From positions 1 to 64,000 of the forward strand of contig CAZCQH010000031.1 in assembly GCA_964500805.1 (NCBI GenBank): 64,000 nt of DNA, written 5' to 3'. Shown piece after piece: positions 45,362 through 55,472 of this stretch. The position numbers and the translations under genes are program-made. Each line of letters starts with the position of its first letter. The stretch's first letter is position 1. The stretch is from Ga0077555 sp964500805. Its GTDB lineage: Bacteria > Pseudomonadota > Alphaproteobacteria > Rhizobiales > Hyphomicrobiaceae. The notes under the pieces are model-generated. The model did no database searches, had not been told where the DNA came from, and was given only the letters and a program-made list of their open reading frames with translations.

Positions 45362-46452
45362 TGTCCCCTCGCACACTGCGCCGCTACATCGGGGTTAGAT
45401 TTCTGCTTGCGATTTTGGGCACGCTCGCGCTCTGTGCTGCACTGATCTTCATGATCGACATCGTCGAGCTGCTTCGGCAGGCCGGCAAGTTTGGCCGCGT
45501 TCCGACGAGCAAGATCTCCTTGATGGCACTTCTCCGCCTGCCAGCGTACACGGAAATACTGCTTCCCTTCTGCGTGCTGGTCGGCGCGATCGGCGCGCTT
45601 CTCACCTTGAACCGCAAGTCGGAGCTCGCGGTCATGCGGGCCTCCGGGATGTCCGCCTGGCAGTTCATCCGACCGGGGCTGGTCGTTTCATTCACATTCG
45701 GGCTCTTCGCGGTTGCTGCTTACAACCCGCTCGCCGCTTGGGCCCGGGGAGAGTCGGAACGGCAGTTCGCCGAGGCATTCGGGCGCGATGCGGCCGTACT
45801 GCGCTCGGATGCCAGTGGCGCATGGCTCCGGCAAGACGGCAACGACGGCGCCTCGGTCCTGAATGCTGGATCTGCCGCATCGCACGGACTGGAACTGAAC
45901 AATGTCATGTTCTTGAAATTCGATAAAGCGGGCCGGTTTGTCGAACGCGTCGATGGTGACAGTGCGACCCTGCTCGAAGGCTTCTGGCAGGTCCGGAAGG
46001 CGACCGTATCCAGGATCGGTCGCGAGCCGGAAAACGTGGAATCGTACAACGTCAGTACGTACCTGACGCCAGACCGAGTTGCGGATGCGCTCGGAGCGGC
46101 CATGACCGTCTCCTTCTGGGAGCTTCCAGGACTGATCGAAGTCACGGAAAAGGCCGGGCTTTCAGCTTCCCGGTTCCGGGTCCAGTACGAGACGCTCCTG
46201 GCTCGCCCCCTCCTGCTCGCTGCCATGGTCCTTTTGGCTGCCACTGTGTCTTTGCGGTCCTTTCGGTCGGGTGGCATCCAAACTATGGTCATTTCGGGAA
46301 TGATTGGGGGTTTCGGATTCTTCTTGCTTGCAGAAATCTCTCGACAAGCTGGCACCTCGGGGCTGGCTCCGCCGACGCTTGCCGTGTGGGTTCCGGTGAT
46401 CGTCACGTGTTGTGCTTCGCTGACGGTGCTTGCGCACCAGGAGGACGGTTGA
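45361..46452 (+). CDS. lptG: LPS export permease LptG
   Basis: 363 residues, same YjgP/YjgQ layout as LptF: helices MSPRTLRRYIGVRFLLAIL, LLPFCVLVGAIGALLTL, SFTFGLFAVAAYN, a periplasmic domain, then RPLLLAAMVLLAATVSLRSF, GMIGGFGFFLLAEIS and LAVWVPVIVTCCASLTVL. GGAGGAG ends 4 bases before ATG 45361, and the start A is shared with the lptF stop. Partner of LptF in LPS export. Confidence 0.93.
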   Translation: MSPRTLRRYIGVRFLLAILGTLALCAALIFMIDIVELLRQAGKFGRVPTSKISLMALLRLPAYTEILLPFCVLVGAIGALLTLNRKSELAVMRASGMSAWQFIRPGLVVSFTFGLFAVAAYNPLAAWARGESERQFAEAFGRDAAVLRSDASGAWLRQDGNDGASVLNAGSAASHGLELNNVMFLKFDKAGRFVERVDGDSATLLEGFWQVRKATVSRIGREPENVESYNVSTYLTPDRVADALGAAMTVSFWELPGLIEVTEKAGLSASRFRVQYETLLARPLLLAAMVLLAATVSLRSFRSGGIQTMVISGMIGGFGFFLLAEISRQAGTSGLAPPTLAVWVPVIVTCCASLTVLAHQEDG

Positions 46453-46456
46453 CGGT

Positions 46457-48910
46457 ATGCGTTTGACGGGACGCCCACCCTCGAGAGGGTCAGCGTTGTC
46501 CGGGGTGTCCGGATGGCGCAGGGGCGTATTCGCGTCTTGTGCAAGCACTTGCGCCGGAGCCCTGCTGTTGCTGGTGTCGGTCTTTGCGGTCGTACTCACG
46601 CCATCAGCAGTTGCTCAGAGCCCAAATGTCGTCGGGCCTCCAACTTCTACCAAGCAAGGCTCCAGTTTTTCCGCGCAGAAGCCGTTCACGACGCCGAAGA
46701 AAGTCGACAAAGCCTCGCCTCTGCTGCTCGAAGGCGATGAGCTGATCTATGACACCAAGAACAATCGTGTCATCGCGCGCGGCGACGTCAGGATCTACTA
46801 TGGCGAGTACGCACTCACTGCGGATCAGGTGACTTATGATCAGAGCGCAAACACATTAATCGCGCAGGGCAACGTCAAGCTGAAGGATCCCGACGGCGCG
46901 ATCACCAGCAGCAATGAATTGACGATGACCGCGGACTTCCGCGACGCGTTCATCGATAGCTTGAAGGTCGTCGGCAAGGACGAAACGCGGATCGCAGCCA
47001 GGCGCGCCGTCCGCAAGGACGGAAACATCACTGAGTTCGAGCAGGGCAAGTTCACGCCATGCAAGAGCGAACCAGGACAGTCACCTCTATGGTGCGTCAG
47101 TGCACAGCGCATCATTCACGATCAACAGGCCGCAACGATCACCTATCAGGACGCGCAGTTCGAGCTGTTCGGAGTTCCGATCCTCTATCTGCCCTACTTC
47201 ACGCACGCCGATCCGTCCGTTAAGCGTGCCACCGGGTTCCTTGCGCCGGCCTACAGCTACAGTTCAACGCTCGGATATTCTGCGCATGTGCCATATTACT
47301 TTGCACTGTCTCCCAACTACGACTTCCTGTTTCACCCGCAGTATTTTTCGAAGCACGGCTTGCTGTGGCAAGGTGATTGGCGCCAAAAGGTCGCGTTCGG
47401 CGACGTGCGTGGAGAGTACACAATCAAGGGAGCGCTGATCGACCAGGATGGCTCGACGCTTCCCGACACGGTCACGCCAGAGAAGCGAAGGCTCCTCGAT
47501 GGCTGGCGGGGAAGTGTTCAGTCGACGGGCACATTCTCGCTCGCGTCCTGGTGGCGTTTCGGCTGGGATGTGACGCTGGAGAGCGACGACACGTTCCGAC
47601 GCTTCTATAGGCTCGACAACATCCTCCAGACGGACCGCATCAATACGGCTTGGCTGGAGGGCATCAGCGACCGCAATTACTTCGGCATGCGCTTCTACCA
47701 CTTTGGTGGGTTGCTGATCGAGGACACCGCAGCGGCCGAGAGCCGAGTGCACCCGGTGATCGATTACAATTACATCGTCGGTCAGCCGGTTCTCGGAGGC
47801 GAGCTGAGCTTCGCGGCCAACGCGCTGAGCCTCTCGCGCAGTGACGGCGCTGACATGAATCGTGCGTCTGTGCTCGCGAACTGGCGGCGCAAGATGATTG
47901 ATCCAATCGGTCAAGTATGGACGCCCTTCGTGCAGGCGCGCGCTGACGTGACAACCTTCACGAACGGCTTCGATCAGAACGCGGTCGCGGCTCCCGAGGA
48001 TACGATCACGCGCGCGATGGGAGCCGCGGGCATCACCTACGCCTATCCGTTCGTTTACAACACGCCGACCGCCGCCCATGTCGTGGAGCCGATCGCCCAG
48101 ATCGTGGCGCGGCCCGCTCATATCAGTCAGCAGCGCATCCCGAATGAGGACGCCAAGAGCCTCGTCTTCGACGACACGACCGTTTTCGAGATCGACAAGT
48201 TCTCCGGCTGGGACCGGATCGAGACCGGAACGCGCGCCAATGTCGGCGTGCAATACACCTTCCAGGCCAACTCCGGCGGCTATGCCCGGATCTTTGCTGC
48301 GCAGAGCTTCCATCTGGGCGGCGAGAACCCGTACCTCGTTCCTGGAGCGTCTCCGACGGGCGCCAGCGGAACAGTGGTTTCCAACTTCACGGCTGGTAGC
48401 GGTCTCGAGACCAATCGCTCTGATTACGTGCTTGGAACCTACATCGCGCCTGTCTCGAACTTCCGCCTGATTGCGCAGGGCCGCTTCGACGAAGACACTT
48501 TGGATCTGCGGCGTGCCAACGTCACGGCTCACACTTCCTACGGGCCGGTGAGCTTTGCCTCGCAATACTCATTTGCGGCGCAGGACCCCAACATCGGATT
48601 GCTGCATGACGAGCAGGAGGTATTGGGCGCGCTGGCATTCCGGTTGACGGACCGGTGGAGCATCTCCGGCATGCTTCGCTTCGACATCGACCAGCAGAAG
48701 TTGCTCCAGGATCAGCTTCAGCTCAAGTACGCCGACGAGTGCTTCGTCCTGACGGCCACCTACACCGAGACGCATTTCGAGAACCCAACTCTCGACATCA
48801 AACCGGACCGTTCGCTGATGCTTAGGTTTGAGCTGAAGCACCTTGGCGATTTCAATTACAAGACCGATGCCATCGATAGCGTCTTTGGACCCAATCAGCC
48901 GGCCCGATAG
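46457..48910 (+). CDS. lptD: LPS-assembly outer membrane protein LptD
   Basis: 817 residues from ATG 46457. Signal peptide (GALLLLVSVFAVVLTPSAVAQ), an OstA/LptA-like N-terminal domain (LLLEGDELIYDTKNNRVIARGDVRIYYGEYALTADQ), and a large C-terminal beta-barrel of alternating aromatic strands ending ELKHLGDFNYKTDAIDSVF. Cys residues in FTPCKSEPG, LWCVSAQ and ADECFVL are candidates for the disulfides the protein needs. Inserts LPS into the outer leaflet. Starts 4 bp after lptG, in one operon. Confidence 0.94.
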   Translation: MRLTGRPPSRGSALSGVSGWRRGVFASCASTCAGALLLLVSVFAVVLTPSAVAQSPNVVGPPTSTKQGSSFSAQKPFTTPKKVDKASPLLLEGDELIYDTKNNRVIARGDVRIYYGEYALTADQVTYDQSANTLIAQGNVKLKDPDGAITSSNELTMTADFRDAFIDSLKVVGKDETRIAARRAVRKDGNITEFEQGKFTPCKSEPGQSPLWCVSAQRIIHDQQAATITYQDAQFELFGVPILYLPYFTHADPSVKRATGFLAPAYSYSSTLGYSAHVPYYFALSPNYDFLFHPQYFSKHGLLWQGDWRQKVAFGDVRGEYTIKGALIDQDGSTLPDTVTPEKRRLLDGWRGSVQSTGTFSLASWWRFGWDVTLESDDTFRRFYRLDNILQTDRINTAWLEGISDRNYFGMRFYHFGGLLIEDTAAAESRVHPVIDYNYIVGQPVLGGELSFAANALSLSRSDGADMNRASVLANWRRKMIDPIGQVWTPFVQARADVTTFTNGFDQNAVAAPEDTITRAMGAAGITYAYPFVYNTPTAAHVVEPIAQIVARPAHISQQRIPNEDAKSLVFDDTTVFEIDKFSGWDRIETGTRANVGVQYTFQANSGGYARIFAAQSFHLGGENPYLVPGASPTGASGTVVSNFTAGSGLETNRSDYVLGTYIAPVSNFRLIAQGRFDEDTLDLRRANVTAHTSYGPVSFASQYSFAAQDPNIGLLHDEQEVLGALAFRLTDRWSISGMLRFDIDQQKLLQDQLQLKYADECFVLTATYTETHFENPTLDIKPDRSLMLRFELKHLGDFNYKTDAIDSVFGPNQPAR

Positions 48911-49034
48911 CTTCAGTCGACGTCTCGGTATTGCCACGTCCAGAACAAGGTTCTGTGCATAAGCACTGGATTGGACTGCCCTGATTGCTATGTTTCTTTG
49001 TATTCGCCAGAGCAATTGCGGCAACGGCAAGGAA

Positions 49035-50474
49035 ATGGGACGACTCATGAAGTCAGCGTGTGATAGCGCCAAGCCAGGCCCGGGTTGGGACCTCGGTCGC
49101 GACTCTCAGCGTGGGGTAAAGCAATTGCTGACGGGTAGCGCGGCAATGCTTGCATTCGTCCTCGGCTGCGGTCTGACGACCGCGCATGCCCAGAGCGGCG
49201 TGCCAGGATTGGTGGTTTCGAGCCCTCCGTCTTCAGCACCGCCGCCGGCGATGCCGGGTCTCGTCGTCTCGACGCCGCAACCGTCCGCACCTCCTGCTCA
49301 GGGCGTACCTCCGCGCGCGCAGCAGCCGCCGGTCGAGTCAGAGAAGCCTAAGGCGAAGTCCAAGCCCCGCACCACCGCCTCGATCCCCAAGGAGACGGAT
49401 ACCCCTGCGGCGCCGGTGAAGGCTCCGCAGGGCATCGCAGCACTTGTCAACGACGAGCCGATCACGGCCTTCGAGGTGGAGAGCCGTGCCCGCTTCATGG
49501 CATTGAGTTCGAACATCACCGATCGCGCCAAGGCGATCATGCAGTCGCATGCACAAAATCCGGCCACCAACGAACGGCTGAAGGCCATTCTTCAAGAAAC
49601 TATCCAGGCTAACCAGGGCAAGTCGCGCGAGCAGATCCTTGCGATCTTCGAGGAGAAGAAAAAGCAGTTCGTCGTGTCACTGCAGAAGCAAGCAATCGAA
49701 AGCGCACGGTCCGGCGTGGTCCCGACGATGCGCAAGAAGGCGATCGATGAGCTGATCGAGGAGCGGCTGAAGTTCCAGGAAGCGAAGCGCCTCAACATCA
49801 CCGTTTCGGATGACGATGTCGAGCGTGCCTTCAAGGGTGTCGCCGAGCGCAACAAGATGACGTCGCAAGAGTTCTCCAATCACATCAAGTCGCAAGGCGC
49901 CGATCCCGCCATCATGAAGTCGCGGTTCAAGACGCAGCTCGTGTGGCGTGAAGTGATCAAGCGCCGCTTCGGGCACACCATTGCCATTTCAAATCGCGAT
50001 GTCGACAAGCTGGTCGAAAGCGCGCCCGCCAATTCCGGCGAAGAGCAAACCGAGTTGCAGCTCCACAAGCTGACGATCTCAACGTCGGGCAAGCTGGATC
50101 AGAAGATCCTCGCGCAGAAATACGACGAGGCCGAGAAGCTGAGAGCGCAGTTCCAAGGCTGCAAGTCGACCAGCGCGCTCGCGAAGGGCCGATCCGACAT
50201 CAAGTTCGAGGACCTCGGCTACCGGAAGCCCTCGTCGATTTCCGAACCCACAACGCGCGTGATGCTGCAGGCGGCGCGTGACAACGAGATGATCCCACCG
50301 AACCCCACCGGGAGCGGCGTCGAGCTCTATGCCGTCTGCGGCCGAAAGGTGGTCAAGGTCGACTCGCAGAAGCGGCAGGAAGCCGAGAACGAGCTTCAAA
50401 TGAAGGAGTTCGAGCGCTTGGCCCAGCGGCATATCCAGGATCTGCGCAAGGACGCCCTGATCGAGATCCGGTGA
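49035..50474 (+). CDS. surA: SurA-like periplasmic peptidyl-prolyl isomerase/chaperone
   Basis: 479 residues (ATG 49047 is the alternative start). Signal peptide (LLTGSAAMLAFVLGCGLTTAHAQ), then a proline-rich spacer with an internal duplication of PGLVVS[ST]P...SAPP, then a SurA-N domain (GIAALVNDEPITAFEVESRARFM, AIDELIEERLKFQEAKRL) and a single parvulin-like region. The conserved core is recognisable but only one PPIase domain is seen, as is usual in Alphaproteobacteria. It chaperones outer-membrane proteins, fitting its place after lptD. Confidence 0.87.
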   Translation: MGRLMKSACDSAKPGPGWDLGRDSQRGVKQLLTGSAAMLAFVLGCGLTTAHAQSGVPGLVVSSPPSSAPPPAMPGLVVSTPQPSAPPAQGVPPRAQQPPVESEKPKAKSKPRTTASIPKETDTPAAPVKAPQGIAALVNDEPITAFEVESRARFMALSSNITDRAKAIMQSHAQNPATNERLKAILQETIQANQGKSREQILAIFEEKKKQFVVSLQKQAIESARSGVVPTMRKKAIDELIEERLKFQEAKRLNITVSDDDVERAFKGVAERNKMTSQEFSNHIKSQGADPAIMKSRFKTQLVWREVIKRRFGHTIAISNRDVDKLVESAPANSGEEQTELQLHKLTISTSGKLDQKILAQKYDEAEKLRAQFQGCKSTSALAKGRSDIKFEDLGYRKPSSISEPTTRVMLQAARDNEMIPPNPTGSGVELYAVCGRKVVKVDSQKRQEAENELQMKEFERLAQRHIQDLRKDALIEIR

Positions 50475-50514
50475 CCTGTTGACGTCCGGCCTCTGTTCGG
50501 CGACGACAATAGGG

Positions 50515-51540
50515 ATGCTTCAGGCTCTGCCTCCGCTGGCTGTCACCATGGGCGATCCCGCCGGGATCGGCCCCGATATCACACTGCTGGCCTGCTCGAT
50601 GCGGGCGAAGCACTCTTTGCCGGACTTCTTCGTTGTCGGGTCGGCGGAAGTCTTGGAGCAGCGTGCGCGCGAGCTGAACCTGCCCATTCGAGCGCACCAC
50701 ATAGCCGATGCCGGCAGCGCACGCGAAGCACCTCCCGGAGCATTAAATGTCCTGGATCTCGGTAGTCCTGGTCCGGTCGTTCCCGGACGAACGGATTCGC
50801 GCTTTGCCCCGCTCATCATCGGCTCGATCGCGACGGCCGTTGAGCTCGTGATGACAGGCCAGGCCGCAGGTGTCGTCACCCAGCCAATTGCCAAAGCCAC
50901 GTTGACTGCAGCCGGCTTCGCTCACCCGGGTCACACGGAGTTTCTTGCCGATCTCGCCACCCGTGCCATAGGCAAGTGCCATGCTCCAGTCATGATGCTT
51001 GCCTCGACCGAGCTTCGCGTCGTGCCACTCACGGTGCACATCCCGCTTGCGCAGGTTCCAGCGGCCATCACACGCGATTTGATCATGTCCACGGTCCGAA
51101 CGACGATCGCCGATCTGCAGCGCTATTTCGGGGTCAAAGCTCCGCGCATTGCCATCGCCGGCCTCAATCCGCATGCTGGTGAGAGCGGCACGCTGGGACG
51201 TGAGGAAATCGAAATCATAGCGCCCGCAATAGACGCATTAAGGCGCGAGGGGCACGATGTGGTGGGTCCCCTATCGGGCGATACGATGTTTCACCCCGCA
51301 GCACGCAAGCGCTACGATGCGGCCATAGCGATGTACCACGATCAGGCTCTGATCCCACTGAAGACGGTCGCGTTCGACAGCGGCGTCAATGTCACGCTCG
51401 GCTTGCCGTTCGTGCGAACATCGCCGGATCACGGAACGGCGTTCGACATTGCAGGGACAGGTCGCGCCAATCCGGCAAGCTTCGTTGCGGCCCTCGAGAT
51501 GGCAGCAACCATGTCGAAGCGCGCCGGCACAGACCTGTGA
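50515..51540 (+). CDS. pdxA: 4-hydroxythreonine-4-phosphate dehydrogenase PdxA
   Basis: 341 residues. PPLAVTMGDPAGIGPDITLLA opens the family, PGHTEFLAD holds a metal His, AGLNPHAGESGTLGREE, SGDTMF and MYHDQALIPLKTVAFDSGVN carry the other ligands, and TSPDHGTAFDIAGTG is the C-terminal signature. It acts in the deoxyxylulose-dependent pathway to pyridoxal phosphate. ATG 50515 is preferred to the upstream TTG at 50479. Its stop overlaps rsmA (GTGA), part of the conserved surA-pdxA-rsmA set. Confidence 0.95.
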   Translation: MLQALPPLAVTMGDPAGIGPDITLLACSMRAKHSLPDFFVVGSAEVLEQRARELNLPIRAHHIADAGSAREAPPGALNVLDLGSPGPVVPGRTDSRFAPLIIGSIATAVELVMTGQAAGVVTQPIAKATLTAAGFAHPGHTEFLADLATRAIGKCHAPVMMLASTELRVVPLTVHIPLAQVPAAITRDLIMSTVRTTIADLQRYFGVKAPRIAIAGLNPHAGESGTLGREEIEIIAPAIDALRREGHDVVGPLSGDTMFHPAARKRYDAAIAMYHDQALIPLKTVAFDSGVNVTLGLPFVRTSPDHGTAFDIAGTGRANPASFVAALEMAATMSKRAGTDL

Positions 51541-52445
51541 CCTCAGATCCCGACAACGGCGACCCAACATCTGGCGCGAGTCCGGATGGATTGCCGCCTT
51601 TGCGGGACGTCATCGCGGCGAACGGCCTCGATGCTCGCAAGAGCCTCGGCCAGAACTTCATACTCGATCTCAATCTCACCCGTCGCATTGCCCGCGCCGC
51701 CGCTCCCCTCAAAGGGCTGACGGCTTTGGAAGTTGGTCCGGGTCCGGGTGGCTTGACGCGGGGATTGCTGCTCGAGGGGGCTCAACGCGTCATTGCCGTC
51801 GAGGCGGATAGGCGCTGTGAGCCGGCGTTGAATGCTATTGCGGGGCACTATCCCGGGCGTCTTCAGATCATCATGGCAGATGCGCTCGAGGTCGAATGGC
51901 GTGCGGTCGTTGGCCCCGCCGCCGGACGCTGTGTCATAGCTGCCAATCTGCCCTATAACGTCGCGACGCGTCTTCTGATCGGCTGGCTGGAAACGGAACC
52001 GTGGCCGCCCTGGTGGATCAGAATGGCGCTGATGTTCCAGAAAGAAGTTGCTGATCGCATCATTGCCGCACCTGGGACACGGGCCTACGGCCGTCTCTCC
52101 GTCATTGCGCAATGGCGCACGCGCTGCCGAATTGCGCTGACGCTGAAGCCCGAAGCGTTCACGCCGCCGCCGAAAGTTGCTTCTGCAGTAGTGGAGTTCC
52201 ACCCGCATGCCATCTGCGAGCCCCGGTGCAGCGTGGTGACGCTCGGCCGGGTTACGGCTTCAGCGTTCGGCCAGCGGCGCAAGATGCTGCGGCAAAGCCT
52301 GAAGTCGCTCGTTGCCGATCCCGGCCCCATTCTGCGCCTGGCGGCCATTGATCCGACGGCCAGAGCAGAGAATCTGGCGCCGTCGGATTTTGCGCGGCTG
52401 GCGGCCGTGCTTGACGCCCAGCAGAACGACGAGCGGTCGCGCTAA
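51537..52445 (+). CDS. rsmA: 16S rRNA dimethyladenosine transferase RsmA (KsgA)
   Basis: 302 residues from GTG 51537. LDARKSLGQNFILDLNL is the N-terminal signature, LEVGPGPGGLTRGLL the SAM site (motif I), ANLPYNVAT the catalytic NLPY (motif IV), and the tail FTPPPKVASAVVEF. It dimethylates two adjacent adenosines near the 16S 3' end. Convergent with gmk, whose end is only 4 bp away. Confidence 0.95.
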   Translation: MTSDPDNGDPTSGASPDGLPPLRDVIAANGLDARKSLGQNFILDLNLTRRIARAAAPLKGLTALEVGPGPGGLTRGLLLEGAQRVIAVEADRRCEPALNAIAGHYPGRLQIIMADALEVEWRAVVGPAAGRCVIAANLPYNVATRLLIGWLETEPWPPWWIRMALMFQKEVADRIIAAPGTRAYGRLSVIAQWRTRCRIALTLKPEAFTPPPKVASAVVEFHPHAICEPRCSVVTLGRVTASAFGQRRKMLRQSLKSLVADPGPILRLAAIDPTARAENLAPSDFARLAAVLDAQQNDERSR

Positions 52446-52449
52446 GGAT

Positions 52450-53112
52450 TCAAAGGCTTTTCAGGAGGCGGTCGACAAACGACGACAGATCGACTTGGCG
52501 CGTGCGCTTCAGACGCTCGGCCGCCAGAATGCACTTGATCGATGCAAGGCACTGCTCGAGGTCGTCATTGATCAGGACATAGTCGTACTCGCTCCAGTGC
52601 TGGATCTCGGCGGCGGCACCCGCCAGACGCCGCGCCACCACATCTGCGTTGTCCTGCGCCCTGGCGACGAGCCGTTGACGCAGTGCTTCGGCTGACGGCG
52701 GCAGGATGAAGACTCGGACGACATCGTCCGGGGCCTTCTCATAAAGCTGGCGTGCGCCCTGCCAGTCGATATCGAACATGACGTCGCGACCAAGCCGCAA
52801 TTGCTCTCGCACGGGCGCCGCCGGCGTTCCGTATTGGTTGCCGTGCACATTCGCCCATTCAAGCAATCCGTTCGTGTCCCGCATGGATTCGAAGCCGGAG
52901 AGATCGCGAAAAAAGTAATCCCGCCCCTCCACCTCTCCCGGGCGGGGAAGGCGCGTGGTCACTGAAACCGACATCGCGATCAGCGGATCTTCTGCGATCA
53001 GACGCCGCGACAGGGTCGTCTTGCCGGCACCGGATGGCGAGGACAGAACGAAGAGCAGGCCGCGGCGGCGTGCCTGAGTGCTCGCTGGCGACGGTGACGG
53101 GGTGCTATTCAA
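52450..53112 (-). CDS. gmk: Guanylate kinase
   Basis: 220 residues. P-loop SSPSGAGKTTLSR, then SVSVTTRLPRPGEVEGRDYFF (GMP-binding), WANVHGNQYGTP and DIDWQGARQL, the guanylate-kinase set. It starts at TTG 53112, three bases after the yicC stop-codon region begins, so the two genes overlap by a few bases. Phosphorylates GMP to GDP. The last gene of the fab operon on this strand. Confidence 0.95.
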   Translation of the reverse strand: MNSTPSPSPASTQARRRGLLFVLSSPSGAGKTTLSRRLIAEDPLIAMSVSVTTRLPRPGEVEGRDYFFRDLSGFESMRDTNGLLEWANVHGNQYGTPAAPVREQLRLGRDVMFDIDWQGARQLYEKAPDDVVRVFILPPSAEALRQRLVARAQDNADVVARRLAGAAAEIQHWSEYDYVLINDDLEQCLASIKCILAAERLKRTRQVDLSSFVDRLLKSL

Positions 53113-53992
53113 TGTTCTGCACCTGCTCTCGCATCTGATCGATGGTCGCTTTCAACTCGAGCCCGACCCGGGTGACTTCAACGTCATTGGATTTCGAGCA
53201 CACGGTGTTGGCTTCCCGATTGAACTCTTGCGATAGAAAATCGAACTTGCGACCGACCGGTTCATCGGATGATAGCAGATCCCGTGCCGCTGCAATGTGG
53301 GCTCTGAGGCGCACCAACTCCTCTTCCACGTCGGCTTTGGTTGCGAGGATTGCCGCTTCTTGATGAAGCCGTGATGGGTCGAGTGCCGGAGCCGCTTCGA
53401 GCAGTCGATTGAGTTGCTCCTCCAAGCGGCGCCTGATCTCGGCAGGCTGCCGAGACGGCAGAGCGCTGATCCGGACCACCATGGCCTCGATGGAAGCGAG
53501 TTGACTTTCGACGATCGGCTTCAGGCGCGCCCCCTCCTCCGCACGCGCTTCGGCCAGGCGCTCCAGCGCTTTGTCGAGATCGTCCAGCATGGCGCGCGTC
53601 CGCCTCGCTACTGCGGCCTCATCCTCAGTGCTGTCCACGGCCTCGAGCACACCCTTGATCGCCAGAATCCCCTCGGGCCGAGGCCGGTCAAAATCACCCG
53701 TTGCCCGAAGTTTGGCGACGGCCGCAAGCACGCTCGTCAGGGCGGTCTCGTTGAGGCGAACCTCGCCCGCGCCGCCTTCGCGCTGCACGGTCAAGCCAAC
53801 CGCTACGCTGCCGCGCGCGAGCCGTCGCGCAACGGCTTCGCGTGCCTTGAGCTCGAGTGCCTCGAACCCTTGTGGCAGGCGCAGCCTGACGTCGAGCCCC
53901 CTGCCATTGACGCTGCGGATGTCCCATTGCCAGCGGTAGCCGGCCGCGGCTCCAGCCGCCTGCCCAAATCCGGTCATGCTCCGCAGGGTCAT
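53105..53992 (-). CDS. yicC: YicC/YloC family endoribonuclease
   Basis: 295 residues. Starts LRSMTGFGQ, the near-universal YicC opening; SVNGRGLDVRLRLPQGFEALE follows. The C-terminal DUF1732 part has KFDFLSQEFNREANTVCSKSND, the signature of the catalytic end. Family members are Mn/Mg-dependent endoribonucleases acting on RNA, for example the sRNA RyhB in E. coli. Overlaps gmk and lies 34 bp after mltG. Confidence 0.94.
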   Translation of the reverse strand: MTLRSMTGFGQAAGAAAGYRWQWDIRSVNGRGLDVRLRLPQGFEALELKAREAVARRLARGSVAVGLTVQREGGAGEVRLNETALTSVLAAVAKLRATGDFDRPRPEGILAIKGVLEAVDSTEDEAAVARRTRAMLDDLDKALERLAEARAEEGARLKPIVESQLASIEAMVVRISALPSRQPAEIRRRLEEQLNRLLEAAPALDPSRLHQEAAILATKADVEEELVRLRAHIAAARDLLSSDEPVGRKFDFLSQEFNREANTVCSKSNDVEVTRVGLELKATIDQMREQVQNIE

Positions 53993-54026
53993 CAGGTGAT
54001 CTCAATGATCGAGGTCATCACGGTCG

Positions 54027-55319
54027 CTACGGAGTTTTCTTGCTCGCATTCTTCTTGGCCGGCGGTACTTCGGCAGCTCCCGCCTTGGCGGGAGCTGCGG
54101 TCTGCGCAGGAGGATCGGCCGGCTGGGTGACTACCGGCTCGGCCGAAGCGGGCTGTTGCAGCGAGCGGACCCGCTGGTCCTTCTGATCGCGCTCCCAGCG
54201 CCGCAAGTTCTGCACGGCGGCATTATGGTCCTTCAGATTGGTCGTGAAGGTGTGGCCGCCGTTGGTGTCCGCGACAAAATAGAGATCGTTGGTCTTTGCG
54301 GGATTGAGCGCTGCTTCGATGGCCGATTTGCCGGGGTTGCAAATGGGGCCGGGCGGCAGGCCGTCGATCTGGTACGTGTTGTAGGGCGTCTTGCTGTCGA
54401 TGTCAGCGCGAGAGATGGGCCGTCCCAGCGAGCCTTGCCCCGCAACCAATCCATAGATGATGGTTGGATCCGATTGCAGCCGCATGTTCTTGCGCAAGCG
54501 ATTGATAAAAACGGCAGCCACTTTCTCGCGCTCATCCGCGCGGCCGGTTTCCTTCTCCACGATCGACGCCATGACGAGCGCCTGCTCACGCGTCTGATAG
54601 GGTAGGTCGCGTTGCCGCTTCTCCCAGAGCTGGACGATGAGCTTCTGATGCTCTGCTGCCATTCGATCGAGAAGCTCCTGGCGCGACATGCCGCGCGAAA
54701 AGCGGTACGTATCCGGCAGCAGGCTGCCTTCGGGCGGAACCTCGACGATGTCACCCGTCAAATTCTGGTCGGCTTTCAATCGCTCGACGATTTGCTGGCT
54801 GGTCAGCCCCTCGGGAACCGTGATCTTTTGCAGGATCGACCGGCCCTCGGAGAGCACGTCGAGCACCTGGCGAAGGCTCGCTTCTTTCTTGATCTCGTAC
54901 TCGCCGGCCTTGATGACGTATTTGTCACCGGCACCGCCCAGGATGCGCGCTGCATAATATTGCGCAACGAAGAGCCGGCGGTCGGTGACGACTCCCTCTC
55001 GCTCGAGCCGTTCGGCGATCTCGATGATGCCCTCGCCTTTTGGGATCACGGTCACCGCAGTCGCCTTGAGCGGGCCCGGTGCGTCAAACCGGGACTTGAC
55101 GACGAACGCGAGGCCGCCGCCGACAAGAAAGAGCAGGAAGCCGAACGTCAGCAGACCATTGATGAAGCGGAAGAAACCATTGAGCCTCCTCGGCTCCTTG
55201 ATGGTTCTGGAGCGACCGATGGGACGCGGAGGCTGCGTCGTCGCAATGACCTCCGACGGGCTCCGCGGATTGAGTGGCGACGTCCGAGGCGGCGGCAAGT
55301 CGTTGGGTTTCTGCCTCAT
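54027..55319 (-). CDS. mltG: Endolytic murein transglycosylase MltG
   Basis: 430 residues. An N-terminal cytoplasmic part with basic residues precedes one membrane helix (LLTFGFLLFLVGGGLAFVV, about residues 55-75), then the YceG fold: VPEGLTSQQIVERL, DTYRFSRGMS, and the catalytic Glu in VMASIVEKETGRADE. LQSDPTIIYGL and PYNTYQIDGLPPGPICNPG are also conserved. The C-terminus is Ala/Pro/Lys-rich. It releases growing glycan chains from lipid anchors. Confidence 0.95.
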   Translation of the reverse strand: MRQKPNDLPPPRTSPLNPRSPSEVIATTQPPRPIGRSRTIKEPRRLNGFFRFINGLLTFGFLLFLVGGGLAFVVKSRFDAPGPLKATAVTVIPKGEGIIEIAERLEREGVVTDRRLFVAQYYAARILGGAGDKYVIKAGEYEIKKEASLRQVLDVLSEGRSILQKITVPEGLTSQQIVERLKADQNLTGDIVEVPPEGSLLPDTYRFSRGMSRQELLDRMAAEHQKLIVQLWEKRQRDLPYQTREQALVMASIVEKETGRADEREKVAAVFINRLRKNMRLQSDPTIIYGLVAGQGSLGRPISRADIDSKTPYNTYQIDGLPPGPICNPGKSAIEAALNPAKTNDLYFVADTNGGHTFTTNLKDHNAAVQNLRRWERDQKDQRVRSLQQPASAEPVVTQPADPPAQTAAPAKAGAAEVPPAKKNASKKTP

Positions 55320-55472
55320 CGAGTGCTCCGTTCCCCTCGGTTAAGGGGAGCGCGAATTGGATTGCCCGCCTGTCCCTCGCATCTCGGCGCCAAACTACGC
55401 GGAAATATGGCCAAAGCCGGTACGCTGATCTCGCACATCGCGCCGATCAATGTGCCGAGACAAGGCCGATTT

